A stretch of 40,987 bases of DNA from Oscillospiraceae bacterium. Lineage in GTDB: Bacteria > Bacillota > Clostridia > Oscillospirales > Oscillospiraceae. The stretch covers positions 1-40,987 of the forward strand of contig JAJBUU010000068.1 of the NCBI GenBank assembly GCA_020860205.1, read 5' to 3'. Every line of letters starts with the position of its first letter. The stretch's first letter is position 1. The position numbers were made by a program, and so were the translations under genes. Below are positions 20,519 to 29,699 of this stretch, piece by piece. The notes under the pieces are model-generated. The model saw only the letters and a program-made list of their open reading frames with translations, was not told the DNA's origin and ran no database searches.

Positions 20519-21981
20519 AACAGAATGACAAGCTGAATTTGACGATGCTCTGTGACTTTTATGAGCTGACAATGAGCAACGGCTATTTTCAAAGCGGTTA
20601 CCATGACCGCGTCTGCTGCTTCGATCTTTTTTTCCGCCGTGTGCCGGACGGCGGCGGCTTTGCCATTGCCGCCGGACTGGAACAGGTGGTGGATTACATA
20701 CAGAACCTCCATTTTGACGCAGCTGACATCGATTATCTCCGCAGCAGGGCGATTTTCAGCGAGGAATTTCTGGACTATCTGCGCACATTCCATTTTTCCG
20801 GCGACCTCTGGGCGGTGCCGGAGGGAACGCCGGTTTTCCCCGGCGAGCCGATCCTGATCGTCCGCGCCCCCGCGATCGAGGCGCAGCTGCTGGAAACCTA
20901 CCTGCTGCTGGAAATGAATCACCAGAGCCTGATCGCAACCAAATCCAGCCGCATCTGCCGCGCCGCGCAGGGGCGCGCGGTGCTGGAATTTGGCTCCCGC
21001 CGCGCGCAGGGAACAGATGCCGCGATTACCGGCGCACGCGCCGCCTACATCGGCGGCTGCGCCGGAACCGCCTGCACCATCTCCGACCAGATGTACGGCG
21101 TGCGCGCCGGCGGCACGATGGCGCACTCGTGGGTGCAGATGTTTGAAAGCGAGTACGAGGCGTTCCGCACCTACTGCGAAATTTATCCCACGAACGCCAC
21201 GCTGCTGGTGGACACCTACAACGTGCTGCACTCTGGCATCCCGAACGCCATCCGCGCCTTTAACGAGGTGCTGCGTCCGCGCGGCATCACGAAATGCGGC
21301 ATCCGCATCGACTCCGGCGATATGGCGTACCTGACGCGCAAGGCGCGGCAAATGCTGGACGATGCGGGTTGGACCACGTGCAGCATCACCTGCTCCAATG
21401 CACTGGACGAACGGTTGATCGCAGACCTGATCCGGCAGGGGGCGAAAATCGACATATTCGGCGTGGGTGAGCGCCTGATCACCGCCCGCAGCGAGCCGGT
21501 ATTCGGCGGCGTATATAAGCTCTCTGCCGTGGATGACGGCACAGGGAACCTTGTACCAAAAATCAAAATCAGCGAAAATGTGGCGAAAATTACGAACCCC
21601 GGCTTCAAAAAGGTCTACCGTATCTATGGGCCGGAGGGCAAGTGCTTCGCGGACTACATCTGTCTCTATGACGAGGAGGTTGACGAACGCAGACCACTGG
21701 AGCTGTTTGATCCGGACGCAACATGGAAGCGCCAGACTGCGACTGGCTACACCGCCAGGCTGCTGTTGCAGCCCGTGTTCCGGAACGGCGCGCTGGTCGC
21801 CGCGCGTCCCTCGCTGGACGAGATCCGCGCTTACACGGAAACGCAGCTCGACACGCTCTGGGATGAGGTAAAGCGCTTTGACAATCCGCACAACTACTAT
21901 GTGGATCTTTCCCCGAAGCTCTGGACGCTGAAAAATGAGCTGCTGCGGCACAGCCGCCCAGGTACGGAGACGCAGCAATGA
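20515..21981 (+). CDS. pncB: Nicotinate phosphoribosyltransferase
   Basis: PncB (488 aa) converts nicotinate and PRPP to nicotinate mononucleotide, the niacin-salvage entry to NAD. The N-terminus LTMLCDFYELTMSNGYF is a strong family marker, followed by EFGSRRAQGTDAA, GTMAHSWVQMF, LLVDTYNVL and IRIDSGDMAYL, which form the PRPP and substrate pocket. The length matches the long bacterial PncB form. ATG 20515 overlaps the gltX stop (ATGA), with GGAGGG at 20503-20508. The NiaR regulator follows with another ATGA overlap. Confidence 0.96.
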   Translation: MKQNDKLNLTMLCDFYELTMSNGYFQSGYHDRVCCFDLFFRRVPDGGGFAIAAGLEQVVDYIQNLHFDAADIDYLRSRAIFSEEFLDYLRTFHFSGDLWAVPEGTPVFPGEPILIVRAPAIEAQLLETYLLLEMNHQSLIATKSSRICRAAQGRAVLEFGSRRAQGTDAAITGARAAYIGGCAGTACTISDQMYGVRAGGTMAHSWVQMFESEYEAFRTYCEIYPTNATLLVDTYNVLHSGIPNAIRAFNEVLRPRGITKCGIRIDSGDMAYLTRKARQMLDDAGWTTCSITCSNALDERLIADLIRQGAKIDIFGVGERLITARSEPVFGGVYKLSAVDDGTGNLVPKIKISENVAKITNPGFKKVYRIYGPEGKCFADYICLYDEEVDERRPLELFDPDATWKRQTATGYTARLLLQPVFRNGALVAARPSLDEIRAYTETQLDTLWDEVKRFDNPHNYYVDLSPKLWTLKNELLRHSRPGTETQQ

Positions 21982-22505
21982 CGGCGGAGGAACGGCGGGC
22001 GGACATTTTGCTCCGTCTGCAAAGCGCCGCCGCACCGCTGAGCGCCACGGCGCTCTCCGAGCAGTATGGCGTCAGCCGACAGGTGATTGTCGGGGACATC
22101 GCGCTCCTGCGCGCCGCCGGCGCAAAGATTCACGCCACGCCGCGGGGCTACACGTTGCCGCACAGCGAGCAGGGCGGTCTGCTGCGCACCATCGCCTGCG
22201 TCCACGACGAGGCGCAGACCGAACAGGAGCTTTGCATCCTTGTGGATAACGGCTGCACCGTCAGGGACGTGATTGTGGAGCACCCGGTTTATGGACAGCT
22301 CACCGGCGTATTGGAGCTGCGCAGCCGCTATGATGTGAGCCGCTTTTTGGAGCTTTCCGCCAAAGCCGCGCCGCTCTGTTCCCTGACCGACGGCGTACAC
22401 CTGCATACCCTGATTTGCCCGGACGAAGCGGCGCTGCTGCGCGTCCGACAGCAGCTTGACGCAGCGGGCATCCTTCTGCCGGACGCAGGAGATGGGAACG
22501 AGTGA
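21978..22505 (+). CDS. niaR: NiaR-type niacin-responsive transcriptional repressor
   Basis: A 175-aa protein with an N-terminal winged helix (about 5-60; LSATALSEQYGVSRQVIVGDI is the HTH) and a C-terminal 3H domain, named for conserved histidines in CVHDE, VEHPVYGQL and LTDGVHLHTL. This is the architecture of NiaR (YrxA), which represses NAD synthesis and niacin uptake genes when niacin is bound. ATG 21978 overlaps the pncB stop. Its position with pncB supports the assignment. No binding site could be identified upstream of gltX. Confidence 0.9.
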   Translation: MTAEERRADILLRLQSAAAPLSATALSEQYGVSRQVIVGDIALLRAAGAKIHATPRGYTLPHSEQGGLLRTIACVHDEAQTEQELCILVDNGCTVRDVIVEHPVYGQLTGVLELRSRYDVSRFLELSAKAAPLCSLTDGVHLHTLICPDEAALLRVRQQLDAAGILLPDAGDGNE

Positions 22506-22511
22506 ACCGAT

Positions 22512-22550
22512 GGAATTAAAAAACGCCGCACAGCAGCGTTTTTTAATTCC
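22512..22550 (+). terminator. Terminator of gltX-pncB-niaR
   Basis: GGAATTAAAAAACGC (22512-22526) and GCGTTTTTTAATTCC (22536-22550) form a perfect 15-bp stem with a 9-nt loop. The U-run is inside the 3' arm. It begins six bases after the niaR stop. Confidence 0.8.
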
Positions 22551-22780
22551 CCGTTAAGCGGTGCGGAAGCGCGGCGGGAGAGGGAACGCGCCGCGCAAGG
22601 CTGATTTTGGCAAATTGCGGTTTGCACGGCATGGTATATGGAGCGGAAAGAACAGAATTGCAGACGAACAGCGTGAAGCCGGAGGGAACCCTCCGGCTGC
22701 TGCTTTTGATAAACCGCCGTCGGGAAGCGGAAACCGGCGGGGGAGCGAACGACGGTTCCGCACGGTTCGGCACGGCGTCG
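22551..22780. other. Intergenic stretch with one tight hairpin
   Basis: Between the niaR terminator and the tRNA-Ser terminator there is no credible coding frame. AGCCGGAGGG (22677-22686) and CCCTCCGGCT (22689-22698) form a perfect palindrome with almost no loop, followed on the plus strand by GCTGCTTTTG. It could be a weak terminator or a remnant of a repeat. No promoter was recognised. Confidence 0.35.
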
Positions 22781-22821
22781 AAAAGAAAACAGTCCTTGCA
22801 TCACGATGATACAAGGGCTGT
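22781..22821 (-). terminator. tRNA-Ser terminator
   Basis: On the minus strand ACAGCCCTTG pairs with CAAGGACTGT (plus 22812-22821 and 22789-22798), a 10-bp stem with one G-U pair, then TTTCTTTT. It starts eight bases after the CCA end of the tRNA. Confidence 0.8.
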
Positions 22822-22829
22822 TTGTGTTC

Positions 22830-22921
22830 TGGCGGAGAAGGAGGGATTCGAACCCTCGAACGGCTTATGACCGTTACACGATTTCCAATCGTGCGCGCTC
22901 GACCAGCTACGCGACTTCTCC
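22830..22921 (-). tRNA. tRNA-Ser (anticodon GGA)
   Basis: A class II tRNA of 92 nt including encoded CCA. The acceptor stem GGAGAAG pairs with CTTCTCC; the anticodon loop TTGGAAA between CACGA and TCGTG gives GGA (plus 22884-22886), reading UCC and UCU. A long variable arm (TAACGGTCATAAGCCGTT) and the T-arm GGTTCGAATCC are present. It has its own promoter and terminator. Confidence 0.95.
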
Positions 22922-22967
22922 ACGGCTGCTCGGACATTTTTCGTCCTGTTTTGTTGTCAGCTCGATT

Positions 22968-22996
22968 ATTATAAAGGATTGTCGCGGCAAAGTCAA
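22968..22996 (-). promoter_or_regulatory. tRNA-Ser promoter
   Basis: Minus strand: -35 TTGACT (plus 22991-22996), 17-bp spacer, -10 TATAAT (plus 22968-22973). It sits between dnaE and the tRNA gene and drives the tRNA only. Confidence 0.85.
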
Positions 22997-23036
22997 GTGA
23001 AATATTTCGCAATTTTGCAAATTGCCCCGGAACAGT

Positions 23037-26000
23037 TCACTTGACTACCACATTCTCCTCGCCCAAAATCGCGCGCAGCTCATCCAAAAGCGCGGGGTGA
23101 ACCAGAATGCTTGCCGTGCGCTGTTTTTTCAAATCGGGAAAATACTGTACCAGCACATCGCCGCCGATGAACATCTCACGCAGCAGGTCGATTTTGCGCA
23201 TGGCGCGGGCGTCCGTACTGCTGACTTTGACATAGAGCTTTTTCGGCGTATCGTCCGGATGCTGTCCCGGACGCGCGGCGATGGAGTCCAAATCCTGTAA
23301 GGGGCGGATGCTCTCGGCGATGAGCTGCACCTCGGACACTTCGCCGCCGGAGCCGCGCCCGCCCCAGTGACCGGAATCCCCGCCCGTGTCGCGCACGGAG
23401 AGGCGTCCGCGCGCCAGGATCGCGGCGTTTTCCTGCAAATAGCCGCCGCCACCGTCCAACGCGCGCTGAAACAGCAGCAGCTCCATCGCGCCGCTGTCGT
23501 CCTCCAGCGTGACGTAGGCCATCATCGAGCCATTTCTGGTGGGGCGGCGGCGATAGTGGTTCACAATGCCCGCGATGGCAATGCTTTGCCCATCGGAAAA
23601 TTTGCCATTCCCCGCGGCAAAGCCGGAGAGGATCGCGCCGATTTGCACCGCACCGGCACGCGCCGCCTTTTCCCTGTATTCGTCCATCGGATGGCCGCTC
23701 AGGTACAGTCCGGTCATCTCCCGCTCCATTGCCATCCGTTCAAACGCGGAAAACTCCTCCACGTCCGGAAGCTGCATGGCTGTGGCCGCGCTGTGCGGAT
23801 CCGCATCGGCGCTTTCGTCCCCAAAGAGCGCGACCTGCCCGACGATGTTGCGCCGCCCGGCGCTTGTCACCCCGTCCAGCACGCGATCCATCCCCTGCAG
23901 CAGCGCGCGCCGCTTATAGCCCAGAGAATCAAACGCACCGGCGCGAATCAGGCTCTCGACGGCGCGGCGGTTCAAATCCTGTCCATACATCCGCCGACAG
24001 AAGGAGTCAAAGCTGGTAAACGCGCCGCCGCGCGCGCGCTCCGCGACCAGCGCGGTCACAAAGCCGCGCCCCACGTTTTTCACGGCGGCCATGCCAAAGC
24101 GCAGTCCGTCTCCTGCAACGGTGAAATCCGCATCGCTCTCGTTCACATCCGGCGGCAGCAGACGGATGCCAAGCGCGCTGCACTCCGCGATGTATTCCGC
24201 GATTTTGTCGCTGCTGGCAAGCACGCTCGTCAGCAGCGCGGCCATATACTCGCGCGGATAGTGCGCCTTCATATACGCCGTGCGATAGGCGACGATGGCG
24301 TAACTGACAGCGTGCGCTTTGTTGAAGGCGTAGTTTGCAAAGTCCAGTATTTCATCATAGATGCTGACCGCCACGTCCTCCGGAACGCCGCCCGCCACCG
24401 CGCCGGGGATGCCGCGCGCGCTGTCGCCATGAATAAAGGTCTGGCGCTCCCGGACGATCTCCGCCTCTTTCTTTTTGCTCATGGCGCGGCGGATCATGTC
24501 CGCCTGCCCCAGCGAAAAGCCCGCGACGCGGCGGAATATCTCAATTACCTGCTCCTGATAGACGATGCAGCCATAGGTGACGGACAAAATCGGCTCCAGG
24601 ATGGGGTGCTTATAGACGATTTTTTCCGGATGGTTCGACCATTCCAGAAAGCGCGGTATGCTGTCCATCGGGCCGGGACGGTAGAGGGCGATGATGGCGG
24701 TGATATCCTCAATGCTGCGCGGCTTCAGTCCGACGCAGACGCCGGTCATACCGCTGCTTTCCAGCTGGAACACGCCGCAGGTGCGTCCGGCCTGAAGCAT
24801 GGCAAACACCGCCGTGTCGTCCTCCGGCACGGTTTCAATGGCAAAGTCCGGCTCGCTGCGGCGCACCAACTGCACAGCGTCGTCCAGAACGGTCAGGTTC
24901 CGCAGGCCGAGAAAGTCCATTTTCAGCAGTCCCAGCTCCTCCAGCGTCGTCATCTGGTACTGTGTCACGACTGCCTCGTCGTTGCATGAGAGCGGGACAT
25001 ATGTGTAAACCGGACGTTTGGTGATGACCACGCCGGCGGCGTGGGTGGAGGCGTGGCGCGGCATCCCTTCAATGGCGCAGGCGGTGTCGATCATCCGGTG
25101 GATGGTTTCGCTGCCGTCATAGAGCTGCTTCAGCGGTTTGGAGAGTGCAAGGGATTCCTGTATGGTGATGTGCAGCGCGTTTGGCACCTGCTTGGCGCAT
25201 TCGTCCGTTTCCGCATAGGAAACGCCCATTACACGCCCGACGTCGCGGATCGCGTTTTTGGCCGCCATCGTGCCAAAAGTCACGATTTGCGCAACATGAT
25301 CCGCGCCATATTTGCGGTTAACATAGTCGATGACCTCGCCGCGTCGGCGGATGCAGAAGTCCATGTCGATATCCGGCATGGAAACGCGCTCCGGGTTCAA
25401 AAAACGTTCAAAATAGAGCGAATATTTAATAGGGTCTACATCCGTAATGCGCAGGCAATAGCTCACAACGCTGCCCGCTGCGCTGCCGCGTCCCGGACCG
25501 ACGGGGATCTGCTGGGCGTGGGCGTAAGCCACAAAGTCCCAGACGATGAGAAAATAGTCCACGAAGCCCATCTGACGGATCATGTTCAGCTCATAGTCCA
25601 TCTGGCTGTGTACCTCCGGGGAATTTGGATAGCGCGCGGCAAAGCCCTCCTCGCAGAGCTTTTGCAGATAGGAAAATGCGTCCGTTTCTCCTGCCGGGAG
25701 CTGAAATTCCGGCAGGTGGTAGTGACCGAAGGTGAAGTCAAAATTGCATCGCTCTGCGATTTTTTCCGTATTTTCCAGCGCCTCCGGATGTTCCGGAAAC
25801 AGCGCGCGCATTTCGGCCTCGCTTTTCAGGTAATATTCCGTGCCCGCAAAGCGCATTCGGTTCGGCTCGTCAAGCGTTTTGCCTGTCTGGATACACAGCA
25901 GCACGTCCTGCACCGACGCGTCCGCGCGCGTGAGGTAGTGCGCATCGTTCGTCAGCACCAGCGGAATGCCGGTTTCCTCGCTGATGCGCACCAGCCCGTT

Positions 26001-26555
26001 GGCGGCGCGGCGCTCGTCCGCGAGGCCGTGATCCTGCACCTCCAGATAAAAGTTCTCCCCGAACAGCGTCCGCAGCTCCAGCGCCTTCGCCTTTGCCGCA
26101 TCGTAATCGCCGTTTGCGATGGCGCGCGGGATGAACCCGGCCAGACAGCCGGACAGGCAGATCAGCCCCTCCGCGTGCTGCGCCAGCAGCGCCCAGTCGA
26201 TGCGGGGCTTGATATAAAATCCCTCCGTAAATCCCATGCTGACCAGATAGCAGAGGTTGCGATAACCCGTTTCGTCCTTGCAGAGCAGCACCAGATGGCT
26301 GTAAGCGTTGTCTATGCCGTGTTCCCTGTCCGTGCGTCCGCGCGGGGCGACATAGACCTCGCAGCCGATGATGGGCTTGATTCCGGCTTTTTTGCAGGCC
26401 TTATAAAACGCGACTGCGCCATACATTACGCCGTGGTCGGTGACAGCCAGCGCGCGCTGACCCAACGCAGCCGCCTGCGCCGGAAGCGCCTCAATGCGGC
26501 AGGCTCCGTCCAGAAGGCTGTATTCGCTATGCACATGAAGATGAACGAAGGACAT
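23037..26555 (-). CDS. dnaE: DNA polymerase III alpha subunit, DnaE type
   Basis: DnaE (1172 aa) is a C-family replicative polymerase. It starts with the PHP domain (FVHLHVHSEYSLLDGACRI), has the polymerase core with GRGSAAGSVVSYCL and the catalytic aspartates in PDIDMDF, then helix-hairpin-helix modules and an OB-fold (AIAGIVNHYRRRPTRNGS and following) near the C-terminus. There is no inserted exonuclease, so this is DnaE and not PolC, which Firmicutes carry as well. ATG 26555 is chosen because GGGAGG (plus 26561-26566) is just upstream and MSFVHLHVH is the family start; an in-frame ATG nine codons earlier has no such site. Confidence 0.96.
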   Translation of the reverse strand: MSFVHLHVHSEYSLLDGACRIEALPAQAAALGQRALAVTDHGVMYGAVAFYKACKKAGIKPIIGCEVYVAPRGRTDREHGIDNAYSHLVLLCKDETGYRNLCYLVSMGFTEGFYIKPRIDWALLAQHAEGLICLSGCLAGFIPRAIANGDYDAAKAKALELRTLFGENFYLEVQDHGLADERRAANGLVRISEETGIPLVLTNDAHYLTRADASVQDVLLCIQTGKTLDEPNRMRFAGTEYYLKSEAEMRALFPEHPEALENTEKIAERCNFDFTFGHYHLPEFQLPAGETDAFSYLQKLCEEGFAARYPNSPEVHSQMDYELNMIRQMGFVDYFLIVWDFVAYAHAQQIPVGPGRGSAAGSVVSYCLRITDVDPIKYSLYFERFLNPERVSMPDIDMDFCIRRRGEVIDYVNRKYGADHVAQIVTFGTMAAKNAIRDVGRVMGVSYAETDECAKQVPNALHITIQESLALSKPLKQLYDGSETIHRMIDTACAIEGMPRHASTHAAGVVITKRPVYTYVPLSCNDEAVVTQYQMTTLEELGLLKMDFLGLRNLTVLDDAVQLVRRSEPDFAIETVPEDDTAVFAMLQAGRTCGVFQLESSGMTGVCVGLKPRSIEDITAIIALYRPGPMDSIPRFLEWSNHPEKIVYKHPILEPILSVTYGCIVYQEQVIEIFRRVAGFSLGQADMIRRAMSKKKEAEIVRERQTFIHGDSARGIPGAVAGGVPEDVAVSIYDEILDFANYAFNKAHAVSYAIVAYRTAYMKAHYPREYMAALLTSVLASSDKIAEYIAECSALGIRLLPPDVNESDADFTVAGDGLRFGMAAVKNVGRGFVTALVAERARGGAFTSFDSFCRRMYGQDLNRRAVESLIRAGAFDSLGYKRRALLQGMDRVLDGVTSAGRRNIVGQVALFGDESADADPHSAATAMQLPDVEEFSAFERMAMEREMTGLYLSGHPMDEYREKAARAGAVQIGAILSGFAAGNGKFSDGQSIAIAGIVNHYRRRPTRNGSMMAYVTLEDDSGAMELLLFQRALDGGGGYLQENAAILARGRLSVRDTGGDSGHWGGRGSGGEVSEVQLIAESIRPLQDLDSIAARPGQHPDDTPKKLYVKVSSTDARAMRKIDLLREMFIGGDVLVQYFPDLKKQRTASILVHPALLDELRAILGEENVVVK

Positions 26556-26594
26556 GGTTTCCTCCCTGTCTATCGGATACACCCAATTCGCGCG

Positions 26595-27134
26595 TCACGC
26601 CTGCGGCGTTTCGCGCTCCGTCCGCTTGTATTTTCTGACCGCTCTTTCTCCGGAGAGATGATTCCATATGTAAAAAATCAGCAGAAGTTCGAGCCATTTT
26701 CTGACGGCGGTGAGGATCGTGACCCCCGCAGCGCCGAGAGAGGGAAATACGCGCTGTGTGAATGCCGCGCGCGCCGCGTCCCGGCCGGAACCGATGAACA
26801 GGATGTCCAGTCCCGCAAACACGAGCGCGACGATCAGGCTGTCCAGCAGATAGGCGCGTCTGCGTTTTTTCCTGTCCGCCGCGTCGTCGCCAACGGGCAG
26901 CGGATTGCCCATAAAATCCTTTGGCGGGGCGTCCCGTTTTTTCCCTTGGTTCCTGATTACGCTCACCGCGCCCATCGCGGCGAGTCCCAGCGCCTCCCAG
27001 CCGACTGCGCCCGTATTCACCAGCCGATAAACCGCCGCGGCGGCCAGACAGACCGCAAGCAGGGGCGGAACTGCGGCGCAAAGGCCGGTCCTGATTTTCT
27101 CCGGCATTGGGTTCGACTGTTCGTCGTTTCGCAT
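26595..27134 (-). CDS. Small membrane protein of unknown function
   Basis: I do not recognise this 179-aa protein. It has four likely membrane segments (about 18-38, 44-60, 95-115 and 129-157) and a basic loop after the second (KKRDAPPKDF and DRKKRRR), plus a basic C-terminus, suggesting cytoplasmic ends. ATG 27134 follows GGAGGAACAGG; an in-frame reading further upstream would run into the acidic tail of the penicillin-binding protein gene and is not used. It lies between that gene and dnaE with small gaps on the same strand and may share their transcript. Confidence 0.6.
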   Translation of the reverse strand: MRNDEQSNPMPEKIRTGLCAAVPPLLAVCLAAAAVYRLVNTGAVGWEALGLAAMGAVSVIRNQGKKRDAPPKDFMGNPLPVGDDAADRKKRRRAYLLDSLIVALVFAGLDILFIGSGRDAARAAFTQRVFPSLGAAGVTILTAVRKWLELLLIFYIWNHLSGERAVRKYKRTERETPQA

Positions 27135-27177
27135 TTTTTCATCCTGTTCCTCCGGTTTCAGGCAGGGCAGCCGTGCC

Positions 27178-29544
27178 TTATTCCTCGCGTTCCGTCGTTT
27201 CAGGGGCTTCCGGGTCGTCCGTTCCGCCGTCGGTGGAATCTGGCTCCGGCGCGGAATCCTCTCCACCCGCAGATGGTTCTTCCTCTGTGCCGTCGGGGCG
27301 CTCCGTTTCCTCCGGCGCGTCCGTTGGCTCTGGCGATGGTTCGGCGGAAGCTTCCACATCGTCCGCACCCTGCTCCGTGTCGTCCGGCTCCTCCTCGTCC
27401 TCCTCCGTCACATCGAAGATGTTGGTCGGAGAACCGATGACCGGCTCCGGGAAAGACCGGTAATCCAGTCCCTCATGCACCCGTTCCATCACGGATTTCC
27501 AGATCGTGACGGCGGGGTTGTTGCTGAAATACATGGTGGCGGGCGTATCATAGCCCGTCCAGACCGCCGCAACATAATACGGGGTAAAGCCAACGAAATA
27601 GCGGTCGTTGTTCTCTGTTGTGGTACCGGTCTTTCCGGCAACCGCCATGCCGTCAAAGTCCGCGCCGCTGCCGGTGCCGGTTGCCACCGCGTTCTCCAGC
27701 ATATCGCAGATGTTGGCGGCAGTGTTTGCGGAGAAGGCCTGCACCGTTTCCGCCTCGTTATCCAGCACGACGTTCCCTTCGCTGTCCAGCACTTTGGTAT
27801 AAGTGCGGCCATAGGTCATGGTGCCTTCGTTGACGAAGGAGGTGTAAGCCTGCGCCATCTCCCGGACGGTGACGCCGTTGGTCAGCGCGCCCGCCGCCAT
27901 CGGTGCATAGTCCGCGTCGGCCTCCACCAGATTGACAAAGCCGAGCCGGGTCGTCATATAGTCGTAAGCCACCTGCGGGGTCAGCTTATCCATGATTTGT
28001 GCGGCAACCGTGTTTTTGGACTGCGCCAGCGCGTAGCGTATGGTGATGATACCGGAATAGGTATTCGGCGAGTTGCGCGGGTACCAGCTCGTGCCACTGA
28101 GGGTGATGGACGGCGAGTCGTTCACCAGCGTGGTCTGCGTGATCAGGCCGTATTCCATCGCCGGACCATAGACGGAGAGCGGCTTGATGGACGAGCCGAC
28201 CTGCCGCTTGGAATCCGTTGCATAGTTCCATGCGTCGTTCAGCGTCTTTTCTCCGACTGCGCCGCCGACGGCTTTGATTTCGCCGGTATAGGGGTCGATG
28301 ATGACCATGCCGGACTGTAACTGCTGGTCGGAGGTATAATAGGGCTTCGGCAGGTTGTCCGTGTCCTCATATACGCTATCCACAATGGCCTGAATGTCTG
28401 GGTCGATGCAGGCATAAATCTGCAATCCGCCGGAATAAAGGCGGCGGCGCGCGTATTCATCGCTGTAACCGTATTCCGCCTTCAGGTCTGCAAGCACATC
28501 GTCGATGACCATCTCCACATAAAAGCTGTAAATGTGGTCCGTATACGTTTCATTTTCCGTGCGGACAAAGTTCAGCTCCTCGTTTACCGCATCGATGTAC
28601 TCGTCATAGGAGATGTAGCCCTGCTCGTACATTTCCGAGAGGATCAGCTCCTGCCGGTATTTATTCCACTCGCGGCAGGAGAGCGTCAGGCCAAGATCGG
28701 AGTCCGTAATGGTATTGGTGATGAACGGGTCATACTTGGACGGGTTGTTCGTGATGCCGATGATGCTGGCACACTCCGCAAGGGAGAGGTCCCATACGTC
28801 CTTGCCAAAATAAGTCTGCGCGGCGGTATAAACGCCGTAGCAGCCTTCCCCAAAGTAGACCGTATTGAGGTACCATTCGATGATCTCCGATTTTTCATAG
28901 GTCTTTTCCAGCTCCAGCGCCTGAAAAATCTCCAGCAGCTTGCGGGAAACCAGATCGGCGTCGTTCTCCGTGTTGTTTTTGATCAGCTGCTGCGTGATGG
29001 TGGAGCCGCCGAAGTCGTTGGACATACTCAGGAACATCTGGACGAACGCGCCAGCAGTGCGGTACCAGTCCACGCCCTTGTGCTCATAAAAGCGCTTATC
29101 CTCAATGGCAACCGCCGCCTGCTCCATGCCGTAGGGCAGGTTCTCATAGTCCACCCAGATACGGTTTTCCGTGCTGATGAGCGTATCCAGCTCGTGGCTC
29201 GTCCCGTCCGCGTCCGTGTAGAGGATTGTGCTGCTCAGCGAGAGCGAGGCGTCCTCCAGCGTGATTTTGAGCTGGGAGTCCAGCTCGGTCTTGACATAGT
29301 AGGCAAAAATGCACGCAAAAAGCAGCGCCGTAATGACAAAAACCATCAGTACGGTCAGGATCACCCGCAGGGCGACCCGCAGCACAGCGCCCACCGTGGC
29401 GGCGGTCGCATTCCCGGCTGTGCGCGCGAGATTCACGGCTTTTTTCTTATCCAAAGGCGCATACCCCCGTTTCCCGTGCCGCGCCGTGGCGCGGCGGACC
29501 CGTTCCGTCCGGGATCGACCCGCGATCCCGTATTCCCGGCTCAT
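27178..29544 (-). CDS. Class A penicillin-binding protein (transglycosylase/transpeptidase)
   Basis: A 788-aa bifunctional peptidoglycan synthase. Residues 1-60 are a basic cytoplasmic tail, 61-84 the membrane anchor. The GT51 domain follows with catalytic Glu148 in AVAIEDKRFYEHKGVDW and GGSTITQQLIKN (179-190). The transpeptidase domain has S451-S-I-K454, S509-K-N511 and K638-T-G640. From about 708 to the end is an acidic, Glu/Asp/Pro/Ser/Thr-rich tail, probably unstructured outside the membrane. No Shine-Dalgarno site precedes the ATG, which is about 25 bases after the predicted transcription start, so initiation is unusual for this window. Confidence 0.93.
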   Translation of the reverse strand: MSREYGIAGRSRTERVRRATARHGKRGYAPLDKKKAVNLARTAGNATAATVGAVLRVALRVILTVLMVFVITALLFACIFAYYVKTELDSQLKITLEDASLSLSSTILYTDADGTSHELDTLISTENRIWVDYENLPYGMEQAAVAIEDKRFYEHKGVDWYRTAGAFVQMFLSMSNDFGGSTITQQLIKNNTENDADLVSRKLLEIFQALELEKTYEKSEIIEWYLNTVYFGEGCYGVYTAAQTYFGKDVWDLSLAECASIIGITNNPSKYDPFITNTITDSDLGLTLSCREWNKYRQELILSEMYEQGYISYDEYIDAVNEELNFVRTENETYTDHIYSFYVEMVIDDVLADLKAEYGYSDEYARRRLYSGGLQIYACIDPDIQAIVDSVYEDTDNLPKPYYTSDQQLQSGMVIIDPYTGEIKAVGGAVGEKTLNDAWNYATDSKRQVGSSIKPLSVYGPAMEYGLITQTTLVNDSPSITLSGTSWYPRNSPNTYSGIITIRYALAQSKNTVAAQIMDKLTPQVAYDYMTTRLGFVNLVEADADYAPMAAGALTNGVTVREMAQAYTSFVNEGTMTYGRTYTKVLDSEGNVVLDNEAETVQAFSANTAANICDMLENAVATGTGSGADFDGMAVAGKTGTTTENNDRYFVGFTPYYVAAVWTGYDTPATMYFSNNPAVTIWKSVMERVHEGLDYRSFPEPVIGSPTNIFDVTEEDEEEPDDTEQGADDVEASAEPSPEPTDAPEETERPDGTEEEPSAGGEDSAPEPDSTDGGTDDPEAPETTEREE

Positions 29545-29573
29545 GCGATATATTGTGTCTGTTGTGTCTTATG

Positions 29574-29582
29574 ATTATAGCA
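29574..29582 (-). promoter_or_regulatory. Extended -10 promoter of the penicillin-binding protein gene
   Basis: On the minus strand TGCTATAAT forms an extended -10 (plus 29574-29582). The possible -35 TTACAC, 18 bp upstream, is weak; a TTGACA nearer by is only 8 bp away and cannot serve. The transcript would have a leader of about 20-25 nt. Confidence 0.55.
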
Positions 29583-29699
29583 CAGTTTGTCAAACGAGTG
29601 TAACGAAGTTGTAACATTTTTGCGCGCCGCGGCAGACGGCGCGCGGCTTTTGGCGGATGTTCCAAAATATCAGGGGATCATTTGGAGCATCCGTTCAAA

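Noticed and set aside
25041-27440. Antisense open frame of 799 codons over dnaE and the membrane protein
   Set aside because: It crosses three minus-strand genes and has low-complexity His/Arg-rich sequence, a mirror of codon usage.
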